From positions 124,001 through 188,000 of the forward strand of contig CAZOSM010000002.1 in NCBI GenBank assembly GCA_964582715.1: 64,000 bases of DNA, read 5' to 3'. The stretch comes from MFZZ01 sp964582715. Its GTDB lineage: Bacteria > Patescibacteriota > Microgenomatia > UBA1406 > GWC2-37-13. The position numbers and the translations under genes were made by a program. Of the stretch, positions 8,477-14,786 are shown piece by piece. The notes under the pieces were generated by a model that was not told where the DNA came from, did not search any database, and saw only the letters and a program-made list of their open reading frames with translations. Within the stretch, counting starts at the first letter, position 1. The number at the start of each line of letters is the position of its first letter.

Positions 8477-9415
8477 TAACATCTTGGCACGATCTAATAC
8501 CTGTTTTCTCGTTACGTTATGATTCACAGTCCCGGCACTTTCAACTGCAAAACTCGCTAAAGCGTTCGCAATTTTCAAACTTTCTTCCAGTTCTTTACCT
8601 TCAACCAATGCGCCAATAAACCCACCACGCCAGGCATCTCCAGCTCCTGTTGGGTCAATAATTGTTTTAATTGGAAAAGCTTTTACTGTTGTTTCATGTT
8701 CTTTATCTTGGTAGAGCACACCAGCTGCACCCATGGTGGTAATAACCGCAATTCCTTTATCTGTAAAATCATGTACAGTCATGTTAAGTCGTCGCATTAT
8801 CTGAGCTATTTCATAGTCATTTCCAACTAAATACATACAATGATTAATTCCATCGAGTAGTTCTGTATCTTTAATAAAGGTAAGCGCCATACCTGGATCA
8901 TATAAATAAGGAATTTTATTTTTGATGAAGTAATTTTGAGCATGAAAATACGCCTTTGGATGATTAGCAGAAACAATACCAAACGATTTTTTAGGCAACT
9001 TAGAGAAATCTACTTTATCTCCTTTAGCACAGGCTCCATAATAGTAACCCCAGATTTGGTTGTCGGTTTGATCTGTAATAACTTTTCCAGTTGCAGTATA
9101 CAATTTCTCATCAATAAAGAGAGCTTCAGCATTAATATTGTTTGCTTTATAAAAATCTGTAATCTCTTTGTGATCTTGCCCAACCCCACCACACACATAT
9201 ACCTCTTTTTCTGTAACTTGTTTGATATTATATGAAATATTTGTGGCAGTACCACCAATGTGTTTTACGAATCTATCGACAACAAAAGAGATGTTAATTT
9301 GGTGCAGTTGTTCTGGGTGAAAATGTTCTTTAAAATGCCCAGGAAAGTTCATGATATCGTCATACGCGATCGATCCTGTTACAATAATAGAAGTAAATTT
9401 ATTCATTACTGACAT
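8474..9415 (-). CDS. PfkB-family carbohydrate/nucleoside kinase, probably adenosine kinase
   Basis: Ribokinase-fold kinase of 313 aa. The glycine motif GGTATNISYN and the C-terminal catalytic motif DPTGAGDAWRGGF, whose Asp is the general base, are both intact. PfkB sequence alone does not fix the substrate. Position directly upstream of ahcY on the same strand makes adenosine the best guess: ahcY releases adenosine and this enzyme would return it to AMP. Ribose or fructose phosphate cannot be excluded. The start could be this ATG or the one three codons later. A minus-strand TATAAT lies 10 nt upstream of the first. Confidence 0.85.
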   Translation of the reverse strand: MSVMNKFTSIIVTGSIAYDDIMNFPGHFKEHFHPEQLHQINISFVVDRFVKHIGGTATNISYNIKQVTEKEVYVCGGVGQDHKEITDFYKANNINAEALFIDEKLYTATGKVITDQTDNQIWGYYYGACAKGDKVDFSKLPKKSFGIVSANHPKAYFHAQNYFIKNKIPYLYDPGMALTFIKDTELLDGINHCMYLVGNDYEIAQIMRRLNMTVHDFTDKGIAVITTMGAAGVLYQDKEHETTVKAFPIKTIIDPTGAGDAWRGGFIGALVEGKELEESLKIANALASFAVESAGTVNHNVTRKQVLDRAKML

Positions 9416-9435
9416 TTATACAGCAATTATACAGA

Positions 9436-10479
9436 ATGAAGCCGCTTTTTTTTTCGATAATTATCGCATCTCGAGATATAGATCCATATCTTATTGAAGA
9501 AGGCTTTGATGCAATAGATACACTTACTCATCCTCATTTTGAAGTACTTCTTATTGTCGATAAGATGACAAATGAAGCGCATTCAGTGCAGAAAAAGTAT
9601 AAATGGCTCAAAATATATGATCTTCATAATAAACCTGGAGATAAAAGAGATCTCGCTGCAAAAAAAGCAAAAGGAGATATCTTTGCATTTATAGATGCAG
9701 ATGTTGCCCCACGTAAAGACTGGTTAACAAATGCTCAAAAAATATTTCGAGAGTACGAGGATATAGTGGGATTAGGAGGACCAGGTATTCTGCCATTGCG
9801 CACAAATAAGTGGGAAAAAATCTTCGATGAAGTACTTCAGTCTTGGCTGGGAGGTGGGGGATACACGTATCGATTTGTTCCTAAAAAGGAACGATATGTT
9901 GATGATTATCCTTCTATGAATTTACTGGTTAAACGCAATGTATTTTTAAAAATCGGGGGTTTTCAAAATTTATACTGGCCCGGCGAAGATAGTAAATTAA
10001 CAAACAACCTTGTTCATAACAATAACTATCGCATTTTATACCATCCAGATGTTGTCGTTTACCATCACAGAAGAGATACGGTAAAAGGACATATGGAGCA
10101 ATACCAAAATTATGGAAAGACAAGAGGAGCCTTTTTTATTCAGGGAGATAAAAACTCACTTCACCTTCAGTACCTTATTCCTGCACTCTTTTTTATGTAT
10201 CTTGTCTTATACATTCTTGCTGCTTTGCTTTATATTGCAGAACCATATAATCAGCTGATCTTTACTTTAATATCTATCCCATTTGCGTTATATGTGCTTC
10301 TTTTATTAATAGCAGGAGTACAATCTTTTATGAAAACAAAAGATATCATAACTGCATTGGGTATTTTCTATATCCTTCCATTAACTCACATTGTATATGG
10401 ATATCATTTTCTTATTGCCACCATGAGAGAAACCTTAAAGAGGCCTACTGAACCTATTTTTGTAAAGAAAAATTCTTAG
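9436..10479 (+). CDS. Membrane-associated glycosyltransferase family 2
   Basis: GT-A fold inverting glycosyltransferase. The N-terminal strand FSIIIASRD starts the nucleotide-sugar site, and the DxD-type metal motif is FIDADV (D87, D89). A WPGEDSKL motif near residue 180 resembles the acceptor/catalytic ED motif. After about residue 245 there are three or four hydrophobic helices, so the catalytic domain is tethered to the inner face of the membrane. Donor and acceptor are not predictable. It is divergent from the PfkB gene, with 20 bp between starts, and its stop codon overlaps that of the next, opposing gene. Confidence 0.88.
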   Translation: MKPLFFSIIIASRDIDPYLIEEGFDAIDTLTHPHFEVLLIVDKMTNEAHSVQKKYKWLKIYDLHNKPGDKRDLAAKKAKGDIFAFIDADVAPRKDWLTNAQKIFREYEDIVGLGGPGILPLRTNKWEKIFDEVLQSWLGGGGYTYRFVPKKERYVDDYPSMNLLVKRNVFLKIGGFQNLYWPGEDSKLTNNLVHNNNYRILYHPDVVVYHHRRDTVKGHMEQYQNYGKTRGAFFIQGDKNSLHLQYLIPALFFMYLVLYILAALLYIAEPYNQLIFTLISIPFALYVLLLLIAGVQSFMKTKDIITALGIFYILPLTHIVYGYHFLIATMRETLKRPTEPIFVKKNS

Positions 10480-10937
10480 CTATACAACTCCTTAACCTGG
10501 AAGAGGATATACAACCCAAGTAGTCCTCCAATAAGTGCTCCAATAATATTGCCATACAGTATTGATGACACAATAGAAACAAGCTGTGCATAAAACACAT
10601 ACTTCCATCCTTGCATAGTTCGTGCAAACAGACCTTTAATCCCTAACAGTTGAAGAACAACTGCTACAGCAAGTAATAAAGTGGCAATCCACCAGGTAGA
10701 TCCAATTCCATAGCCATATCTCATCATCCAAGAGCCCGTCATATTATTGATGCCAATCAAACTCAAAATGACTGGCAGGGACATAAAACTAAAAATAATA
10801 ATAAGCCATGGAGCTAGGGTCACAATAAGATCTTTTGCATTTGCTGGAAGTTGAAACGGAGCCTTATCAACTAAATAAGATTCTAATATGCTTTCAAGAG
10901 AAGAAAGGTTGGAACTTACATTTTTATCTGTAGCCAT
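10476..10937 (-). CDS. Small polytopic membrane protein, 153 aa
   Basis: The family is not recognised. A soluble N-terminus of about 40 residues precedes about four hydrophobic helices (LIVTLAPWLIIIFSFM; STWWIATLLLAVAVVLQLLG; YVFYAQLVSIVSSILYG; IIGALIGGLLGLYILFQV). The final helices are Gly-rich and could pack tightly. It converges on the upstream glycosyltransferase with a 4-bp stop-codon overlap. Function unknown. Confidence 0.7.
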   Translation of the reverse strand: MATDKNVSSNLSSLESILESYLVDKAPFQLPANAKDLIVTLAPWLIIIFSFMSLPVILSLIGINNMTGSWMMRYGYGIGSTWWIATLLLAVAVVLQLLGIKGLFARTMQGWKYVFYAQLVSIVSSILYGNIIGALIGGLLGLYILFQVKELYS

Positions 10938-10986
10938 ATCTAGGGATAAATTAATAATGTTGTATAGATTATTGTAATATACTTTT

Positions 10987-11022
10987 ATGAGTTATTGCAA
11001 TTATCGTTATTGTCCTTGCTAA
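10987..11022 (+). CDS. Candidate leaderless mini-ORF (leader peptide) before the radical SAM gene
   Basis: An 11-codon frame encodes MSYCNYRYCPC, with three Cys and three Tyr. A TAATAT hexamer at 10975-10980 ends exactly 6 nt before its ATG, the same promoter-to-start geometry as several full genes in this window. The stop lies 20 nt before the radical SAM start. Such an arrangement could be a translated attenuator sensing charged Cys or Tyr tRNA, or simply the promoter-proximal part of the mRNA. It is short enough to be chance. Confidence 0.3.
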   Translation: MSYCNYRYCPC

Positions 11023-11042
11023 TTTAGCTCTTTTATGCCAAA

Positions 11043-12701
11043 ATGAGACTGATGAAATCCAGGAACCGCAAGGTCAAAATTGTCGTCGGTTACCCTCCCA
11101 TCGAATCTAAAAAAGGTGTACCGCTTCTTTCACAAAATCGTCAATTCCAATACTTCAACGCACCTACATATATATATCCTATGGTCCCAGCGTATGCTGC
11201 CTCAAACTTACAAAAACATGGATACGATGTTCGCTGGATGGATGGTATTGCAGAAAGGAAAACATATAAAGAATGGCTTAAAGAGCTTAAAGAATTCAAC
11301 CCAGATTACCTCATGGTTGAGACAAAATCTCCTATTGTAAAAAAGCACTGGAAGATTATTAACGAGCTAAAAGAGAAGTTTCCAAAAATGAAACTTGTGT
11401 GGGTTGGTGATCATGTAAGTTATATTCCTCATGAAATATTTGAGAATAGTAAACTCGATTATGCAATTAAAGGAGGAGACTATGATTTTGGTGTAGTAAA
11501 TTTGCTCAATCATATTCATAAAGGTGAAGAACTTGAAGGAGGTATTTACTGGAGACAAGGGGATAAGAATATAAAGGTCAAAGAACCAAACCGTAAAAAA
11601 ATCTGGACAGGAGAGTATATCTATAACTCCGGACTGCCAAACCTAAGACATGATTTAAATAAACTTCCTTTTGTAGATCGTGATCTTACTAAATGGAAAC
11701 TCTATGCCTACGCAAATGGGAACTATAAGTTCACTCCTGGAACATATATGTACTCCGGGCGCGACTGCTGGTGGAACCGTTGTACGTTCTGCGTGTGGGA
11801 TCATACTATAAACCCGATTGGATCTTACAGAAGCTTCACCCCAGAACGGCTTTTTGCTGAAGTAAAGCATGTAGTAGACAATTATGGTGTAAAAGAAATA
11901 TTTGATGATGCGGGAACTATGTTTGTTGGTAATAAGCTAAAAAAATTTTGTGAACTGATGATTGAGAGTGGCTATAACAAAAAGGTAAGATACGGATGCA
12001 ATATGAGGTTTAATGCCATTCCCAATCAAGAACTCTATGATTTAATGGGCAAAGCCGGTTTTAGATTTATTTTATATGGAATGGAATCTGGGAATCAAAA
12101 GACTTTGGATCGGCTGCAGAAAGGGACTAAAGAAGAAGATGCAATACGTGGACCAGCAATGGCTCGCAGAGCAGGACTTGATCCTCATATTACCATTATG
12201 CTTGGATACCCTTGGGAGAGTTATGAAGATGCCCAACGAACTATTGAAATTGCAAAGTTTGCGATGAAAAAAGGGTACTATGAAACCATTCAGGCTACTA
12301 TTGTGATTCCTTACCCTGGAACTCCTTTATATCGTGAATGTAAAGAAAAGAACTGGTTGCTTTTTGACGATTATGAACGGTTCGATATGCGTGAACCTGT
12401 TATGAAAATTCCATTCTCCCATGAAAAGCTATTAGAGCTTGAACAAGATCTGTATTCTGCTTTTATGACACCAGGCTACGTATATAACAAACTCATTCGG
12501 ATAAGGACGCCACATGATGTAAAGTACTTATTTTACATGGCGTATAAGTTCTTGGGGCACATGTTAGACTTCGATCCCAACCAGACAAAAGTAAGCTTTA
12601 CTTCTTTAGAGTTCTGGAAAAATGCAGGGTCAAAACTGCTCAAACATTTTTTTACTTCTAAGACAAAAGTAGACAAGGAAAAAGCTGCAATCCGTATCTA
12701 A
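11043..12701 (+). CDS. B12-binding-type radical SAM protein with unusual CX4CX2C cluster
   Basis: 552 aa. The N-terminal 150 or so residues look like the Rossmann-like cobalamin-binding domain of this class (VVGYPPIESKKGVP, then YPMVPAYAASNLQKHGYDV). The radical SAM core follows. The cluster cysteines are C242, C247 and C250 (RDCWWNRCTFCVWD), giving CX4CX2C rather than CX3CX2C. Later core motifs are IFDDAGTMF, YGMESGNQKTLDRLQKG and TIMLGYPWESYEDA. Relatives methylate or rearrange unactivated carbons in lipids, sugars and secondary metabolites; the substrate here is not predictable. The start may be 11043 or 11052. Being beside a glycan locus, it may modify a sugar or lipid carrier, which is inference only. 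Confidence 0.85.
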   Translation: MRLMKSRNRKVKIVVGYPPIESKKGVPLLSQNRQFQYFNAPTYIYPMVPAYAASNLQKHGYDVRWMDGIAERKTYKEWLKELKEFNPDYLMVETKSPIVKKHWKIINELKEKFPKMKLVWVGDHVSYIPHEIFENSKLDYAIKGGDYDFGVVNLLNHIHKGEELEGGIYWRQGDKNIKVKEPNRKKIWTGEYIYNSGLPNLRHDLNKLPFVDRDLTKWKLYAYANGNYKFTPGTYMYSGRDCWWNRCTFCVWDHTINPIGSYRSFTPERLFAEVKHVVDNYGVKEIFDDAGTMFVGNKLKKFCELMIESGYNKKVRYGCNMRFNAIPNQELYDLMGKAGFRFILYGMESGNQKTLDRLQKGTKEEDAIRGPAMARRAGLDPHITIMLGYPWESYEDAQRTIEIAKFAMKKGYYETIQATIVIPYPGTPLYRECKEKNWLLFDDYERFDMREPVMKIPFSHEKLLELEQDLYSAFMTPGYVYNKLIRIRTPHDVKYLFYMAYKFLGHMLDFDPNQTKVSFTSLEFWKNAGSKLLKHFFTSKTKVDKEKAAIRI

Positions 12702-12718
12702 ATTTTATCCTATAATAT

Positions 12719-12747
12719 TTGACTTTTACTTCAAAAGCTGCTAGAAT
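12719..12747 (+). promoter_or_regulatory. Consensus-like promoter of the cassette
   Basis: TTGACT (12719-12724), a 17-bp spacer and TAGAAT (12742-12747) make a good sigma-70-type promoter. The predicted transcript start near 12754 leaves a leader of about 375 nt before the ATG at 13129, unlike the leaderless starts around it. Confidence 0.6.
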
Positions 12748-12882
12748 TAATACATATTTAATGTGTAATCTACATGTTAAATAATGCTTCTTCATTTACT
12801 AATTAACACCTTTTATGGCACACTCGCTGTGCTCTAAAAGATAAAGAGCGGTAAATATTTAAGAAGTATCAGCACTTTAAAA

Positions 12883-12894
12883 ATATACGGTTAT
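12883..12894 (+). repeat. Left arm of 12-bp inverted repeat flanking the secreted-protein gene
   Basis: ATATACGGTTAT here is the exact reverse complement of 14339-14350. Its core nonamer occurs a third time, in the 14742-14750 orientation. The repeats lie before, between and after the two cassette genes. Confidence 0.55.
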
Positions 12895-12905
12895 AACAAG
12901 CTAAA

Positions 12906-13105
12906 TAGAAAGTGTCAGCCCTTTTGACATTTAGCCTATAGCTTAGATCGGGGAGTATAGTCTGTAAAACTCCAAGAGCGTCTTTCTGAAACGCTTATTA
13001 TTTATTCATTTGAATAGTTTCAGGGAGCAATCAGTTTTACAGACGGTATACCCCGATCTGTGCAATTATGGCAGAATGTGATGGGGCGCTAATCAACACT
13101 TTCTA
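12906..13105 (+). ncRNA. Highly structured leader RNA upstream of the secreted Ig-like protein
   Basis: A closing stem is formed by TAGAAAGTGT (12906-12915) and ACACTTTCTA (13096-13105). Inside it, AGATCGGGG plus TCTGTAAAACT (12945-12971) pairs with AGTTTTACAGA plus CCCCGATCT (13033-13059), 20 bp interrupted by one internal loop. Within that, CTGAAAC (12986-12992) pairs with GTTTCAG (13017-13023) and TATTCA with TGAATA. The AAGTGTCA segment (12911-12917 region) can instead pair locally with TGACATTT (12925-12932), so two mutually exclusive folds exist. It ends 24 nt before the start codon. No known riboswitch was recognised. Confidence 0.6.
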
Positions 13106-13128
13106 CTAGTTCTCGAAAGGAACAAACA

Positions 13129-14337
13129 ATGTCGTACAAGAACTTAGTTCAATTGGTTTTCGCGATTATCATCGCTGTCGTTACTGCATCTTTCTGGAGT
13201 ACTCTCCCTGCTTCTGCAGAGGAGAATAAACCAGAGATCATCGTAAATGGTACGGTTATTGCTGGCTATACAACCACTATTACCGTCCGAACAAACTACC
13301 CGTATTGGGATTTATACTTCACGACCAACCATGGCGTGAAAGAATATCCTGCTATCTGTAGCAAGAACGCTGTGGGAGGGATAACTTGCCCTATGGGGGG
13401 AGAATATACCTTCACGGTAGAAGTGTTCCCTGCGGATGAACTCTGGATTTTTGCGCGCACCACCTTTGGTAGCACAATTCTCCAGACAGAAGTTATCGAA
13501 GAAGTTAGTACCAACGATTTTTATCAGGTTCGCCCTGGTGAAAAGAGTGAGTGGTTATACTACCTCGGTAATGACAATCTCGGGCCATGGCACTCCACTG
13601 GGGTGCTTGCGGTGACAAGCGAAGTTAGTTACACACTTCCAAGTCCTGGAGTAATTCAGTTTAATTACCCTGTGACCGGTACGTATGTGCTAACATATTT
13701 TGCTGACAACGACGAAGGTCGTCACATTTCTCAGATTTATCTGGAAGTGACGCCCGATGCGCCAGCATCTGAGTATCCCGAGTTAGGTAATGATTACTTT
13801 GAGATGATTGAAGGTGAAACACAAAACTTCAATCTCTTCGCCAATGATCAATTTAACTCGGCAAAATTGCTCAGCTATGGCATTGTTTCCGTCGAAGGCG
13901 ACGTGAACTATGCCTCTTGGCCATTTGGCAGATTGGAAGTTATTTCCCCAACAGTTGGGGTATATACTTTCACATACCAAATTCAGGTTGTTGGAATCTG
14001 GCAAGAATCGGCACAAGCAATTGTGCATGTGATTCCTGTCGAAAAACCGGTAACACCAAGCCAGCCAGAACAGCCAGTGGAGGAACCTGTAGAGCAAGAA
14101 CCGACGCCCATTGAGGAACCAGAGACACCCGAACAACCAGAGGAACCCAGCATCCCAGAGACGCCTGGAGATTCGGAAGATCAGGAACCAGTGATTGACG
14201 AATCTCCCACAGAGGTGATTCCACCCACTGATCTGGAGCGAGATGAACAACCACAAGAATTTCTCTTATTCATGGCTCACCTAGAAAAAAGCTATGAAGA
14301 TCAGGAAAACATGCCTGAATTGTTACCAGATTCGTAG
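13129..14337 (+). CDS. Secreted Ig-like-fold protein with Pro/Glu-rich C-terminal tail
   Basis: 402 aa. A signal peptide is clear: basic MSYKN, a hydrophobic core, and a cleavage-like ASA before EENKPE at about residue 30. Two or three beta-rich repeats follow, in which YTFTVEV, GTYVLTYFADN and GVYTFTYQIQV end successive Ig/cadherin-like units, each preceded by a PGV or TVG turn. Residues from about 305 are a Pro/Glu-rich linker (PEQPVEEPVEQEP), then a short hydrophilic end with no membrane anchor. AAAGGA (13116-13121) lies 7 nt before the ATG, a true Shine-Dalgarno site. Base composition is visibly richer in G and C than its neighbours. The product is probably released or bound to other surface components. 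No enzymatic motif is seen. Confidence 0.8.
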   Translation: MSYKNLVQLVFAIIIAVVTASFWSTLPASAEENKPEIIVNGTVIAGYTTTITVRTNYPYWDLYFTTNHGVKEYPAICSKNAVGGITCPMGGEYTFTVEVFPADELWIFARTTFGSTILQTEVIEEVSTNDFYQVRPGEKSEWLYYLGNDNLGPWHSTGVLAVTSEVSYTLPSPGVIQFNYPVTGTYVLTYFADNDEGRHISQIYLEVTPDAPASEYPELGNDYFEMIEGETQNFNLFANDQFNSAKLLSYGIVSVEGDVNYASWPFGRLEVISPTVGVYTFTYQIQVVGIWQESAQAIVHVIPVEKPVTPSQPEQPVEEPVEQEPTPIEEPETPEQPEEPSIPETPGDSEDQEPVIDESPTEVIPPTDLERDEQPQEFLLFMAHLEKSYEDQENMPELLPDS

Positions 14338-14338
14338 A

Positions 14339-14350
14339 ATAACCGTATAT
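14339..14350 (+). repeat. Right arm of 12-bp inverted repeat
   Basis: ATAACCGTATAT begins two bases after the stop of the secreted protein and is the exact reverse complement of 12883-12894. It immediately precedes a GC-rich hairpin. Confidence 0.55.
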
Positions 14351-14361
14351 AAGTGCGATGA

Positions 14362-14388
14362 GGCGGTCCGACATAACGTCGGACCGCC
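14362..14388 (+). terminator. GC-rich hairpin after the secreted-protein gene
   Basis: A perfect 11-bp stem (GGCGGTCCGAC/GTCGGACCGCC) with a 5-nt loop. The following bases are not U-rich, so it may act as an mRNA stabiliser or a rho-independent terminator without a strong tract. Confidence 0.6.
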
Positions 14389-14458
14389 AACTCACTTTAC
14401 ATTTTATCTACGTACAAAATTACTTTTCTTCAATTTATACTAAAAAAACCTTTTGTGA

Positions 14459-14464
14459 TATAAT
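14459..14464 (+). promoter_or_regulatory. -10 box of small membrane protein gene
   Basis: TATAAT, 39 nt before the chosen ATG. A transcript starting near 14471 would carry the AAAGGAG at 14490-14496 in its leader. No good -35 match was seen. Confidence 0.5.
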
Positions 14465-14503
14465 CTGATGCAGATTGGACCAGTATTAGAAAGGAGTCAT
14501 GAA

Positions 14504-14728
14504 ATGGATCCCATAAAAATGGTTATCCTTTTTTTTGCTTCACTGGGAGGCTTTTTCATCTTGTTTGTCTATGATTTTGTTCTTCTCATCTGGAGCAAAG
14601 AACCCATAACAGGGTTTGAGGTAGCCGGCAAATTGGCACAATTAGTAGGAGCCTTACTACTTGTACATTTTGCAGATCGGCTAGGCTACTTTGAGATATT
14701 ATTTGATTTTGTGTATCCTTTCAAATAA
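14504..14728 (+). CDS. Small two-helix membrane protein, 74 aa
   Basis: The start is set by AAAGGAG (14490-14496), 7 nt before the ATG at 14504. An upstream in-frame ATG at 14468 lies beside the -10 box and lacks a ribosome site. The protein has a first helix (MVILFFASLGGFFILFVYDFVLLIW), a short polar loop (SKEPITGFEVAGK), a second helix (LAQLVGALLLVHFA) and an amphipathic tail. Family not recognised. It follows the secreted Ig-like gene, has its own promoter and terminator, and is bracketed by copies of the TAACCGTAT nonamer, so the two genes probably belong together. It could be an anchor or export partner, but nothing in the sequence proves this. Confidence 0.65.
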   Translation: MDPIKMVILFFASLGGFFILFVYDFVLLIWSKEPITGFEVAGKLAQLVGALLLVHFADRLGYFEILFDFVYPFK

Positions 14729-14741
14729 TTTCTCATACTGG

Positions 14742-14750
14742 TAACCGTAT
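14742..14750 (+). repeat. Third copy of the TAACCGTAT nonamer
   Basis: TAACCGTAT here matches the core of 14339-14350 in direct orientation and of 12883-12894 inverted. Like the middle copy it stands directly before a terminator-type hairpin. Confidence 0.45.
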
Positions 14751-14786
14751 GGGCTGGCTGAGTTTCAGCCAGCTCTTGTTCTTTTT
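14751..14786 (+). terminator. Intrinsic terminator of the small membrane protein gene
   Basis: An 11-bp stem (GGGCTGGCTGA/TCAGCCAGCTC with one G-U pair, 3-nt loop) is followed by TTGTTCTTTTTAT. This is the clearest classical terminator in the window. Confidence 0.75.

Larger units (their letters stand above)
12702..12905 (+). promoter_or_regulatory. Intergenic leader, 5' half
   Basis: No gene is seen here. Besides the promoter at 12719-12747 the stretch has small hairpins, GCACA/TGTGC around 12837-12851 and GCTCT/AGAGC just after it, and the inverted repeat copy at 12883-12894. If transcription starts near 12754, all of this is 5' untranslated RNA of the secreted-protein gene. Confidence 0.45.

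Noticed and set aside
13783..14256. 157-aa antisense ORF inside the secreted protein gene
   Set aside because: It has biased composition caused by the opposite strand and no start signals, while the plus strand has a signal peptide and ribosome site.
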